A DNA stretch of 64,000 bases from CAVSJA01 sp963728145 (GCA_963728145.1 CAVSJA010000008.1:1-64000), one strand, 5' to 3'; positions 20,894 through 30,477 are shown, numbered from the stretch's first letter. Notes: generated by a model from the letters alone, not told the origin. Made by a program: numbers and translations.

Positions 20894-22197
20894 TCAGTTC
20901 CTATCGAGATGAACCGTTGTGTGGCGCCCTCGTCGCTCGATACCGACTCCAGACAGTCGCTCGATGAAGTAGCGAGAGAAGAACTGGTCGTTATACGACT
21001 TGAGACCATCCGGCCGGCCAGGAAGCTATTGCCGGGGCGTGACGGTCGTAGTGGTTGTGCCAACCACGGGCTCGTGCCTCGGGGAGCAGGCGGGGCTTGC
21101 GTTCGAGGAAGATCTTTTGCTCGCCATGAGCCTGTGAGCGAATCGGGTAGTGATGCGTGAGGAACTTGTAGGGGAACGTGCGCGCGCCCTCGAATTCGAC
21201 GACGTGAGCCGCTTCCGTGGTCAGCGAGATTGGTATGCCACGATTCTTCCACGCCCTTTGCTGGACGAAATGAGCTGGATGACGAGCCCAATCGAAGCGG
21301 TGGAAGTAAGAGATGAAGTCGGTCCCGGGGATGAACCCGTCATCCGTCGGCGGGAAGTCGACGACGGTGAAATCGATACGGTTGAATCCGGACGCATCCA
21401 CTCGATACATCGCGTCTCGCAGCGTCTGGCCTTCCCAAGGGCTCCTCCGAATTTCGTCCGCGTCATGCTTGATGAACCAATTGGCCTTGATGATCGAGCT
21501 GAGCTCCTCGATACGAACGAGGATCGACCGGAGGTCGTAGTACTCAGGCGGGCCGTCCGCAGGACAGCGTTCGAGGCCGCGACGCCGTCTCCAAGCATTG
21601 ACTCCGCGATCTCGTAGGTTCCGTCGGTTGACCAGTTGTCGATCAGATAGACACCGATTCCCTGGTCATCGAAGGTCGTCTGACCGAAGCACGCAGGATG
21701 TCTGCTTCGTTGTAGGTCATCATGAAGGCGACCACGGTGAAGTAGTCCGGGGTCGGAACCACCGGCGACAGCGGCTGGCCACGATCCTCGACCAACGCGA
21801 TCGCCCCTTGCGATCGCTCGTCGCTGCCGGGCAGAGCCCCGACAAGCGGAGCGAACCAGCCCTCCGATTTCAGCCGGAGACGAAGTTGGTGCGCATGGCT
21901 CGATCGCAGCGATATCCGCGCCCTCTCGACCACCACCGACAGCCGATGCGTCCCTGGATTGTTGATCAACGAGGCACCTGAAAGGGAGACACCTCCGCCG
22001 ACACGCCATGGCTCGACGAATACGGGAAGGTCAGAGTGTTCGATCGGTCGAACGGCAGCGTTCAGCGGCACACGTGCGATGGAATCGTGGATCCAAGTGG
22101 GGTCCTGCGCCGAGATCGATATCCGATTGCTTCCGAGGCGGGTCCCGAGAAAAGAAGCGAATTGCAGTGCAGTTATCCAGGACTCAGGTGAGATCAA
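20894..22197 (-). pseudogene. GT2-type glycosyltransferase, broken by several frameshifts
   Basis: Reading from 22197: a roughly 160-residue N-terminal part (WITALQFASFLGTRLGSNRI, then HRLSVVVERARISLRSSHAH) precedes TVVAFMMTYNEADILRASV, the start of a GT2-like catalytic domain. Successive frames then give GVYLIDNWSTDGTYEIAES, ANWFIKHDADEIRRSPWEGQ (metal-binding DAD), YRVDASGFNRIDFTVVDFPP, IPGTDFISYFHRFDWARH and finally YNDQFFSRYFIERLSGVGI, ending with a stop at 20894-20896. Order and spacing fit one enzyme of about 430 residues with four or more indels. It ends 14 bases from the convergent rmlC. About 220 bases upstream (22198-22419) show no gene and separate it divergently from rmlB. Confidence 0.6.
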
Positions 22198-22419
22198 TCG
22201 TCACGCCAATCTCGACAAAGAGGCGAAACCCCAGGACAGATGTATGACCGATGGCGTGGGCGGGAAGGGGAGTACTTACGAAGGTCTTTGGCGCAAACGA
22301 GAACAAAGGTCATCCCTTTCAAGCAGCATGCGAGCTTAAGGAGCGGCTTTGTCGGCCGTCGGCAATCCCCGGCTCCAAGCAGAGCGATTTTTGCGGCCGA
22401 CAGCACCCCTGCGTAAGTT

Positions 22420-23397
22420 GTGGCGGTGTCACGCAAATATTTGGTGACCGGCGGAGCCGGGTTCATCGGCTCCAATTTCGTCCGCTACGTCCTCGACAAC
22501 GAACCTGGAGCCGAGGTGACCAACCTCGATCTCCTGACCTACGCCGGGGTGAAGGCCACCGTCGACGAATTGGAAGCACATCCCGGACACCGATTCGTTC
22601 TAGGGGACATCCGCGATACCGATTTAGTCCAGAGGCTCATGGAGGCGGTCGACGTGGTTGTCCACTTCGCTGCCGAGAGCCATGTCGACCGTTCGATCAC
22701 CGGGCCCTCGGTGTTCCTCGACACCAACGTGGTGGGCACCGGTGTCCTCCTCGATGCCGCCGCCCGGAATCGAATCCCTCGTTTCATCCACGTCTCCACC
22801 GACGAGGTGTACGGGTCGGTGGCCGACGGGTTCGCCCCCGAGACGGCCCTGCTCGATCCCTCCTCCCCGTACTCGGCGTCGAAGGCCGGGAGTGACCTGA
22901 TCGCCCTCTCCTACCGGGTCACTTTCGACTACCCGGTGATCGTCACCCGTTGCACCAACAACTACGGGCCGTATCAGTTCCCGGAGAAAGTGATCCCGCT
23001 CTTCGTGACGAACCTCCTCGAAGGGCAAAAGGTGCCGGTGTATGGCACGGGCTCTAATGAGCGAGACTGGCTCTACGTAGGTGACCATTGCTCTGCCCTG
23101 CACCTCCTCGTCGACGAGGGGCGGACCGGGGAGATCTACAACATCGGGGCAAACGCCCAAATGTCAAACATCGATCTGACCCGTCGCCTTCTCGAGATCA
23201 TGGGCAAGGATGAGACCTCGATCGAGTACGTCGAGGACCGAAAGGGCCACGACCTGAGGTATGCAGTCGACTCATCGAAGCTCCGTGCTCTTGGCTGGGC
23301 GCCGGCCCACTCCTTCGAGGAGCGGCTTGCTGACACGGTGGAGTGGTATCGGAGCCGCGATGACTGGTGGCGGCCGTTGAAGCAGGCCGTCTCGTGA
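22420..23397 (+). CDS. rmlB: dTDP-glucose 4,6-dehydratase
   Basis: RmlB turns dTDP-glucose into dTDP-4-keto-6-deoxyglucose. The 325-residue intact protein has the Rossmann motif LVTGGAGFIGSNFVRYVL, VVHFAAESHVDRSI, the active-site segment HVSTDEVYG (Asp-Glu pair), YSASKAGSDLI (YxxxK) and TRCTNNYGPYQFPEKVIPLF. These make the assignment firm. Start is the GTG at 22420 or the one two codons later. It heads an rmlB-rmlA-rmlD run with overlapping ends, supplying dTDP-L-rhamnose to the local glycosyltransferases. Confidence 0.95.
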   Translation: MAVSRKYLVTGGAGFIGSNFVRYVLDNEPGAEVTNLDLLTYAGVKATVDELEAHPGHRFVLGDIRDTDLVQRLMEAVDVVVHFAAESHVDRSITGPSVFLDTNVVGTGVLLDAAARNRIPRFIHVSTDEVYGSVADGFAPETALLDPSSPYSASKAGSDLIALSYRVTFDYPVIVTRCTNNYGPYQFPEKVIPLFVTNLLEGQKVPVYGTGSNERDWLYVGDHCSALHLLVDEGRTGEIYNIGANAQMSNIDLTRRLLEIMGKDETSIEYVEDRKGHDLRYAVDSSKLRALGWAPAHSFEERLADTVEWYRSRDDWWRPLKQAVS

Positions 23398-24269
23398 AAG
23401 GGATAGTGCTCGCCGGGGGGGCCGGGACCCGGCTCGATCCAATGACGCGGGTGGCGAGCAAGCAACTGCAACCGGTCTACGACAAGCCGATGATCTACTA
23501 CCCGCTGGCCACTCTCATGGAAGCCGGTATCTCGGAGATCCTGATCATTTCCACACCGACGGATACACCCAGGTTCGAAGAGCTCCTGGGTGACGGATCT
23601 CCGTGGGGGTTGTCTATCGATTACGCCGTGCAGGAGAAACCCGGCGGAATCGCTCAGGCATTCCTGGTCGGCGAGCGCTTCGTCGGTGACGAGCCTGTCG
23701 CGTTGATCCTTGGAGACAACATCTTTCACGGCGCCCTGGGGCTGGCCGAGATCGTCGATGCATTCACGGAAGGAGCCGTGGTCTTCGGATACCCAGTTTC
23801 AGATCCGCTCCGATACGGCGTTGTTGAGCTCGCCAGGGATGGGAGGGTGCTCTCCCTCGAGGAGAAGCCGGAACGCCCGAAGTCCAATCTGGCCGTGCCC
23901 GGCTTCTATCTCTATGACGGGCGGGTGGTCGAGATGACCAAAGGTCTTCGCCCCTCCGCTCGAGGTGAGCTCGAGATCACCGATCTGAATCGGGCCTATA
24001 TGGAGGAGGGGAATTTGCGCGCCGTGCGACTCGGGCGGGGAATCGCCTGGCTCGACAGCGGGACGCACGACTCGCTGCTCGAAGCGGCCAACTTCATCGC
24101 CACCATCGAGCACAGACAGGGCCTCAAGATCGCCTGTCTCGAGGAGATTGCCCTTCAACAGGATCTGGTGACGGTTGGGGAGATGGAGGCCACTTTGGCC
24201 GCCATGCCCAACTCCACCTACCGGGACTACGTCGCGGGAGTGCTCGAGGAGCACCGATCGGCCCAATAG
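23394..24269 (+). CDS. rmlA: Glucose-1-phosphate thymidylyltransferase
   Basis: RmlA makes dTDP-glucose from dTTP and glucose 1-phosphate. The GTG at 23394 overlaps the rmlB stop and gives 291 residues, the usual size. Motifs: KGIVLAGGAGTRLDPMT (nucleotide binding), KQLQPVYDKPMIYYPL, LGDNIFHG with the metal-binding Asp, VVFGYPVSDPLRYGVVEL, EEKPERPKSNLAVPGFYLYD and RGIAWLDSGTHDSLLEAANF. No frameshift is seen. Confidence 0.95.
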   Translation: MKGIVLAGGAGTRLDPMTRVASKQLQPVYDKPMIYYPLATLMEAGISEILIISTPTDTPRFEELLGDGSPWGLSIDYAVQEKPGGIAQAFLVGERFVGDEPVALILGDNIFHGALGLAEIVDAFTEGAVVFGYPVSDPLRYGVVELARDGRVLSLEEKPERPKSNLAVPGFYLYDGRVVEMTKGLRPSARGELEITDLNRAYMEEGNLRAVRLGRGIAWLDSGTHDSLLEAANFIATIEHRQGLKIACLEEIALQQDLVTVGEMEATLAAMPNSTYRDYVAGVLEEHRSAQ

Positions 24270-25097
24270 CGATTCTCGGCAGCACGGGTCAGCTGGGGAC
24301 TGCCTTCGCCCGTCTCCTCGGCGACGGTGCGATCGGGCTCTCACGGGCTGACCTGGATCTCGCCCGACCCGAAGATATCGCCCCGGCCCTCGATGCGCTG
24401 GACCCCGCCACCGTGATCAACTGTGCCGCCTACACGGCGGTCGACCGAGCTGAGGAAGAGGAGGATCTGGCCACCGTGATCAATACGGTGGCGGTCGGGG
24501 TGCTTGCCGAGTGGGCCGCGCTCCGCTCCCGTCCGCTGCTCACCTTCTCCACCGATTACGTCTTCGACGGTGCCACAGATACGCCGTACGTCGAGTCGTC
24601 TGCGACAAACCCGGTCAACGCCTACGGTCGCTCCAAGTTGCTCGGCGAATCCCTGGCCGCAAGCCACGGCGCTCTCGTGGTGCGGACGTCATGGGTGATC
24701 TCGGGCAGCCACCGCAATTTCGTCGCCACGATCCTCCGGAAGGTCAAGGAGCAGGAGCTGCGCGGTGGTGGACGACCAGCGGGGCAACCCCACCGTGGCT
24801 GCCGATCTGGCGGGGGCCAGCTATGCCGCGCTGCAGACTGGGGCATCTGGACTGCTCCATCTCACCAACCAGGGGGAGACCACTTGGTACGAGCTGGCTC
24901 GGACCAGTGTCGGGCTCGCCGATCTCGACCCCTCCAGGATCTCGCCGTGTGAGACCGGGGACTATCCGACCCCAGCCCGCCGGCCGGCATATTCGGTCCT
25001 CGCATCGGAACGGCTCGAGGAGGTCGGGCTCAATCCGCTTCCTCATTGGCGCGAATCGATCGGGGAACTCGTCGTCGAGCTCAAGACCTGGGTCTGA
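24266..25097 (+). CDS. rmlD: dTDP-4-dehydrorhamnose reductase (frameshifted, start unclear)
   Basis: RmlD completes dTDP-L-rhamnose. Motifs: AILGSTGQLGTAFARLL (NADPH-binding GxxGxxG), NCAAYTAVDRAEEEEDLA, LTFSTDYVFDGATDTPYVES and NAYGRSKLLGESL (YxxxK). A shift near 24764 moves the reading to VVDDQRGNPTVAADLAG and on to the stop at 25097. No ATG, GTG or TTG lies in frame before the Rossmann motif; the only candidate touching the rmlA stop is an ATA at 24266 (ATAG). A rare start codon, a base error, or a start upstream in another frame are all possible. It overlaps the convergent GT2 gene by 17 bases. Confidence 0.88.
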
Positions 25098-25946
25098 GCC
25101 AGGACCTGGTCGAGGCGCTCTCGACCTCCTTCATCAGGGTCGCCGCCTCGTCGCGGGCCGCCACCATCCTTCGAATCCAAGCCACCGCTGTTCTGGCTCG
25201 TGCCAGGTTGCGGAGATAGTCCTCGCGGCCGACAGTGTCCAGCATCGGCCCGTCGGGTCCCGCGTCCCAGCGGTCGAGAAACCGTTCGAGATTCTTCCGG
25301 TAGAGCGCCGCCAGACCGGGCACCTCCTTCATGCTGGCCTGGGAGGCATGCTCAACGAGGACTCTGCTGTCGACAACCACGTCGAGGCCATGGGCCCAGA
25401 CATTGAAGGCCAGGTCGAGATCCTCCCCGCTGGCTCGCTCATATTCCTCGTTCCAGCCGCCCAACGCGTCCAGCTGGGATCTCCTCAACATCACCACGAC
25501 GCCACTGGGGAACTCGCCAAAGGGAAGCAAGGTCTCGACGGTTTCGCCGGGCTCGTTCCTCACCGTCACCGGGTTGCCTGCCGCGGTTACCGCCGGCAGC
25601 ACCATCCCGGTCTGCAGCTGCGTGTCGAGTATTTCCGTGAGCGAGACATCCCATCCCGCGGGCAGAACCGTGTCGTTGTTGACGAAGGCCACATAGGAAC
25701 CGGTGGCTACGGCCAGTCCCGAGTTGTTCCCGGCGGCAAACCCGAGATTTTCCGAGTTGATCACAGCCATGTCGGCCGCGTCAGCGGCGTAAGTCGGCGC
25801 CGCCGTCGGTCGACCCGTTGTCGACGATGATCAATTCGTACTCGACGACGTGTTCCCGACCGGACGAGTCGCACGCAGCGCCGGGTCAGCTCCAGCTGAT
25901 TCCAGGCCAGCACGACCACTGAGAGATGGGAGCCGTCACGTGTCAC
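25081..25946 (-). CDS. GT2 glycosyltransferase, rhamnosyltransferase-like (frameshifts near N-terminus)
   Basis: The GTG at 25946 starts HLSVVVLAWNQLELTRRC. One shift near 25860 and another near 25780 are needed to reach the long frame AVINSENLGFAAGNNSGLAV, YVAFVNNDTVLPAGWD, PSGVVVMLRRSQLDALGGWN and ASGEDLDLAFNVWAHG, the classic GT2 blocks (NND metal site, ED catalytic region). The tail is charged and ends TRSWLRPRS. Its position beside rmlBAD suggests rhamnosyl transfer, but that is context only. Six bases separate its start from the stop of a possible minus-strand gene upstream. Confidence 0.75.
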
Positions 25947-25952
25947 GGGAGG

Positions 25953-26190
25953 CTAGGCACAAGCACCGCCGTGGAGACGGTAGATCACCACTTCCCCCCA
26001 GGACTCTCGAAATTCAGTGGATAGGGGTTGGTGGAGGGATCGAAGTTGACGGGACAGGCTTCGCCCCAGTGCGATACGGGCTGGCTCGAAACCCCGTCGC
26101 CGGTGACAGGGTCAGGGCGGTTCCAGAAGGTGCTGTCGAGCAGGACTCGGTCGTAGTCGAGGCTAGAGGCGGCCTGGAAGCCAAGTCGAC
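25953..26190 (-). pseudogene. Unrecognised minus-strand coding remnant upstream of the GT2 gene
   Basis: In the minus strand below about 26190 one frame uses G or C at most third positions and reads LDYDRVLLDSTFWNRPDPV, later ACPVNFDPSTNPYPLNFESP. A one-base shift in a G run near 25998 then gives VVIYRLHGGACA and a stop at 25953-25955, just before the GT2 start. The composition and tight spacing suggest a real coding end, but there is no start codon in frame (a stop lies just upstream) and I recognise no family. It may be the tail of a broken gene whose front is lost under the divergent sulfotransferase start. Confidence 0.3.
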
Positions 26191-26208
26191 CGTCTTAAAG
26201 TCCAAGAC

Positions 26209-26981
26209 GTGCCGCTCGACCAACCAACCGTCGTGATGTTCCATGTGGGTCGTTGCGGCAGCACTGTCGTGGCCGAGATGCTGGGACGGCATCCCCGGTG
26301 ATTGGGACGGGGAGGTCTTCGAGCCGACGGTGCGCCGGAGGATCGGGTTAGAGGATCTCGCACCATACGAGTTTCTCCGGAGGCGGACGCTTCTGAGGTC
26401 TATGGCTTCGAGATCAAGTACCTGCCGTCGCATCACCAACGGTTCTTGGCGCTGGATCTGGATGGTCTTCTCGATCTGACCGACACGGGTCGGGGTGACC
26501 CACTACGTAACCCTCCATCGCCACAACTACCTGCGTCGGGTGGTCTCCGGGGTGATAGGTCGGGAGGGCGACGTGATGGCATCGGACGCACGGCCGAGAC
26601 CGCGCCCGACATCGCGGTGCGACTCGATCCGAATGCGGTCCCGTTCGGCCCACGTCAGCCCCTGCTCGCGGCCTTCGAGGAGATGAAGGGGCGGCGAAAA
26701 TGCGTTGCATCACGCCTTGGGTCGACGCACTGCGTTGCACCTCGTGTATGAGGATCACGTGGAGACCGATCCGACAGTGGCGTACAGGTTGATCTGCGAT
26801 CTGATCGGTGTCGACCCGGAAATGCGGGCGCAGCCTCGACGAACTGGCGACGCACCCCTCGAAGCAAGCTCCTGACCAACTTCGACGAGATCGCCGATGT
26901 TCTCACCGGGACCGAATACGAGTGGATGCTGGACAGACCACCACAGATGTTGCGCCGGTCGAAGAGAACGAGCATCCGTGA
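26209..26981 (+). pseudogene. Sulfotransferase, broken by many frameshifts
   Basis: The GTG at 26209 reads PLDQPTVVMFHVGRCGSTVV then AEMLGRHP, a PAPS 5'-phosphosulfate loop as in Stf0/carbohydrate sulfotransferases. The likeness then moves between frames: DWDGEVFEPTVRRRIGLEDL, YGFEIKYLPSHHQRFLALDL, THYVTLHRHNYLRRVVSGVI (with the RxxxxxxVS-like 3'-phosphate region), VRLDPNAVPFGPRQPLLAAF, LHLVYEDHVETDPTVAYRLI and LTNFDEIADVLTGTEYEWML. Six or so indels are needed for one protein of about 255 residues. A stop at 26979-26981 directly abuts the GTG of the next sulfotransferase. This is the densest cluster of indels in the window. Confidence 0.6.
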
Positions 26982-27747
26982 GTGCCATGGCCTCCTTTTT
27001 GGGTGATCGGGGCCCCCCGATCGGGCACGACGTTCCTCGCCAGGGTGCTCGACCATCATCCGGGGATTTTCCTCACCAATGAGACGAGGGTGATGTTGTT
27101 ATTCAGCCGAATGCTCAACAGGTGGGTCGAGGCACGTCGCCTCCTGGCAACCTCGCGTGACCAGGTCGTGGACAGCTTGTGGCGCCAGGTGCCAGGGGTG
27201 GTGGAGCAGATATACCGGGACCTGGGCGCCGAGCCGGGCCAGCGATGGGGCGACAAGTACCCGCATTACGCCGACGGGGACCTGGATCCTGAGGCTCTCC
27301 AGACAATCGACCGTCTGTTCCCGGAGAGCCAATATGTCCACATCATCCGCGATCCGCGTGCGGTAGTCGCGTCGATCTTGGCCAAGGGCTGGCTCGGCTT
27401 CGACGAGGCGATCGAGGCATGGCGGGTGTTCGTGTCACATGGGCGGGATTTCGGAACCTCGCTTGGGGACGGGAGATACCACGAGTTGCGTTACGAGGGT
27501 CTCATCCAGGATGCGGTGGCGACAGTCGAGGGCGTTTTCTCGTTCCTGGGCCTTCCGGCGAGTGAGCACGTAGATGAGTTTCTGTTTGGCGAGGAGAACG
27601 GCACGGACCGGAGTCAGCTTTCCCACAGGCAAGCCTGGAGTCGTAGGACGGCTTGCGTGGGAGGGCAGGTTGGAAGAGGCTCAAGTGGGTCGGATCGAGG
27701 AACGCCTGGGAGAGATGATGGCCGAGTTCGGATACTCCGATCGGTAA
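26982..27747 (+). CDS. Sulfotransferase (one frameshift near the C-terminus)
   Basis: The GTG at 26982 gives PWPPFWVIGAPRSGTTFLAR, an exact PAPS-loop pattern (APRSGTTFL), then NKYPHYADGD-like dimer-side sequence (QRWGDKYPHYADGDLDPEAL) and YVHIIRDPRAVVASILAKGW, where RDPRAVVAS is the 3'-phosphate-binding motif. LRYEGLIQDAVATVEGVFSF with the following FLGLP is the usual C-terminal helix region. Near 27610 the likeness shifts to SFPTGKPGVVGRLAWEGRLE and on to a stop at 27747. It follows another sulfotransferase without a gap, so two related but different sulfation steps are likely. Confidence 0.82.
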
Positions 27748-27826
27748 ACGGGGCATGACACGAAGGTGAACTAAGCTCGGTTGTCCGCTGCCGATACGTC
27801 GGCCTGAGCGCTAGGGGGCGGCAGAG

Positions 27827-29097
27827 ATTTCGGGCACGAGCTATCAAACATTCGACGTCAAGGGTTCCTCTAATTCGGCGGCGAAGCTCGAAGCGATCCA
27901 GCTGCCAAGAGACCTGTCGGGGAAGAGCTTTCTCGATTTAGGCTGCAACGAGGGATTCTTCTGTCTTCGAGGCGCTGAAACGGGGTGCGACCAGGGTGGT
28001 CGGGATCGACCAGGACCCCAGGTTCATAGCCAAGGCCCGCGCACGGGCACCTGAGGCCGACCTTTCTCGAACAGTCCTGGCAAGACCTGCCGGCCGAGAA
28101 GTTCGACGTCATCCTCATGCTGTCGGCACTCCATTACGAGGATCGACCTCGAGAATTCCTCCACCGTCTGCATGATCACCTGACCGACGACGGCCTGCTC
28201 ATCTTGGAAGTCGGTGTCGCAAACGAGCGAGGCATGACTCGAGTGTGGACCCAGCGGAAAAGCACCGTCTTTCACCCGACGTGGGACATGCTCGCCTCTC
28301 GATATCTCGAGCCTTTTGCCTTCCGGGTGCTCGGGAGAAGCATCGACCAGGCCGGGGATCCCGTACCTCGTTGGGTGGTCCATTGTCAGAGACTCAAACC
28401 GACGGTTCTCCTCATCACCGGAAAGGGCCAGGTGGGCAAGAGCTCGCTGGCGCGAGGTCTTGGGCGGGGCCAAGTCGTGACAGTCGAGATCGACTTGATG
28501 CTGCGCCGCCTGGTCGCATCCATGGAGAGAGCGGACCGCCCGATTCTCCAGCTCTTGGAGACCTACCGTGACAAGGCTATCAAAGTCCTATCGCAAGATC
28601 GTGTTGGACATCGAGGGTGCTGGATTGAGCGCCGAGTTCGCCGACTTGATCTTCGCGCACATTCCGCTCGATGAAGAGGTGGTGATCGTCGAGGGCTACG
28701 GGCTCCGTGGCGAGATACTCGCCAGATTGCAGGAGCGTCTGGAGAACGGTGGCATATGTGTGGAGTGCCAACCGGCTCGACCTGTTGTCGGGGACACCGC
28801 AAAGGAAGCTGAGCTGGAGACCCTGAGATTGCAGGTGTCCGAGTTTCGGCGCACCGGCGATGACCTCCGTCGGAGCACGGCTGCCACCAAACTCGAATTC
28901 GAAGCTCTCGCGGAGGATCGTGAGAGGTTGATCGGCGAGACGGGACATCGCAACGGACGAAACTCGCACGATTACGACAGCGTCGATCGGTCAAGGCAGC
29001 CTTGTGGGCCGCAGGATTGGTCAAGCCGATTATGGGAGGCTCGACAAATTCTGAGGGCGACGACGAATCCAGTGGTGACGGCCGAATTCCGTCATAG
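27827..29097 (+). pseudogene. Methyltransferase fused to a P-loop kinase-like domain and a coiled-coil tail (frameshifted)
   Basis: The first frame reads TSYQTFDVKGSSNSAAKLEA, then GKSFLDLGCNEGFFC (SAM motif I). A second gives ALKRGATRVVGIDQDPRFIA, a third DVILMLSALHYEDRPREFLH and LTDDGLLILEVGVANERGM. Without a stop it continues into KPTVLLITGKGQVGKSSLAR, a Walker A P-loop, and, after a shift near 28590, FAHIPLDEEVVIVEGYGLRG. The charged tail ends RRSVKAALWAAGLVKPIMGG and a stop at 29095-29097. No start codon lies in frame after the stop at 27812; ATT at 27827 is only the left limit. Bases 27748-27826 hold no gene. Confidence 0.6.
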
Positions 29098-29380
29098 GTA
29101 TCCCCAGTTCGCGCAGCGAGGTGACCCGACGGGTGCGGGACCACGGCGGTAATCGAAGGCACCAGTAGCGCTTCGCTATCCCGACCCTTGGCTGAGTCGC
29201 TCGGACCGACCCGATGTTTGAATCAGGGGGACATGGGGTAGGGTCGCTGCCGGCTCTACAGAGGAGGAAGACATGGGTCTACCCATACGCGCCGTTGGCG
29301 ACACTTGGCAAAGCGCGTGATGGGAGGTCCGTCTTCCGAAGATTCAAGAGTCCGGGGGGGAGCGCCGATACCGGTTCGGC
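29098..29380. other. Intergenic region before the M23 peptidase gene
   Basis: No reading frame here keeps a plausible coding pattern. It separates the methyltransferase-kinase gene from the secreted peptidase and should hold the promoter of the latter. A purine-rich AGAGGAGGAAGA stretch at about 29260 looks like a strong ribosome-binding site, followed closely by an ATG at 29273, but that ATG frame soon stops. It may be the true start of the peptidase gene if an indel lies between 29,290 and 29,380. Confidence 0.35.
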
Positions 29381-30477
29381 GTGAAGTTTTCGACGCGATT
29401 GATAGCGGGGTTCGTGTTGGCCTTCGGGTCTCTGTTCCTCGCGAGCGCGCCCGCCTTCGCCGCAACCTTCGATCCGAGCGGTATGACCTTTCCGCTGGAC
29501 GGAGACCATCGTCTGACTGACAGCTTCGGTGATTGCCGCGGATCCGGATGCTCCAGGGCGCACGAGGGCGTGGACATAATGACGGCGAAGGGCATTCCGG
29601 TCCTGGCCGTTGGGGACGGCGTCGTGTCAGTGGGTCAGCTCGGGCCCCGGCGACTGCTGCTACCTGGGCATCGACCACGGTGGAGGATGGGTGACGAGGT
29701 ACATCCATCTCAACGACGACATTCAGGACGCCTCCGGAGCTTATGTCCCCAACACCGACGGCCAAGGGTGGGGGATTGCCGAAGGCTTGGCCGAGGGGAT
29801 TGCTGTCACCGGGGGTCAGGTCATCGGTTGGGCCGGTGATTCAGGCAACGCTGCCGAGACGGTGTCGCATTTGCATTTCGAACTGCGCAAGAACGGAACG
29901 CCGATCGATGCGTATCCCTTCCTGGTCAACGCTCTGGGCGGGTGGGACGGACGCTTCCAAGACGACGACGGCAACGTCCACGAGAAGAACATCGACATCA
30001 TCGCCGAGTGGGGGATCACGATCGGCTGCAACCCACCGCTCAACAACAATTTCTGTCCAGCTGACCACATCACCCGCGGGCAGATGGCGGCATTCATAGC
30101 CCGCGCCCTCGACCTCCCCGACGGTGGGCACATCCCCTACAAAGACGTCGCTGGTACTACCTTCGAACCTGCGATCAGGGCCATCGAGGTGGCAGGTATC
30201 GGTTTCGGGTGCAGCGAGACCGAAGTTCTGTCCCAACCAGGACCTGCTCCGACACGAGATGGCCGAACTATTGGTGCGAGCGTTCGAATACGCCAACCCG
30301 GAGGGGACCGACTACTTCGTCGACGACGAGGGCAACCGGTTCGAGGACTCGATCAACGCCCTCGCCAGTAACCGGATCACCATGGGATGCAACCCGCCGG
30401 CCAACACCAACTACTGCCCGGACATGGCCTTGACCAGGGCCCAGATGGCCACCTTCTTCGTCCGAGCTATGGGCTGA
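29381..30477 (+). CDS. Secreted M23 (LytM) metallopeptidase with SLH-like repeats (two frameshifts)
   Basis: From the GTG at 29381 there is a signal peptide (LIAGFVLAFGSLFLASAPAF). The peptidase domain has SRAHEGVDIMTAKG (zinc-binding His and Asp near residue 60) and SHLHFEL (HxH near residue 163), so the zinc site is complete; this family cuts peptidoglycan cross-bridges. A shift near 29640 in a G/C run joins the two halves. After residue 200 come SLH-like repeats: GCNPPLNNNFCPADHITRGQ, a second interrupted by a shift near 30220, and GCNPPANTNYCPDMALTRAQ. It probably acts on the wall and is held there by the repeats. It overlaps the convergent GT gene by 11 bases. Confidence 0.82.
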
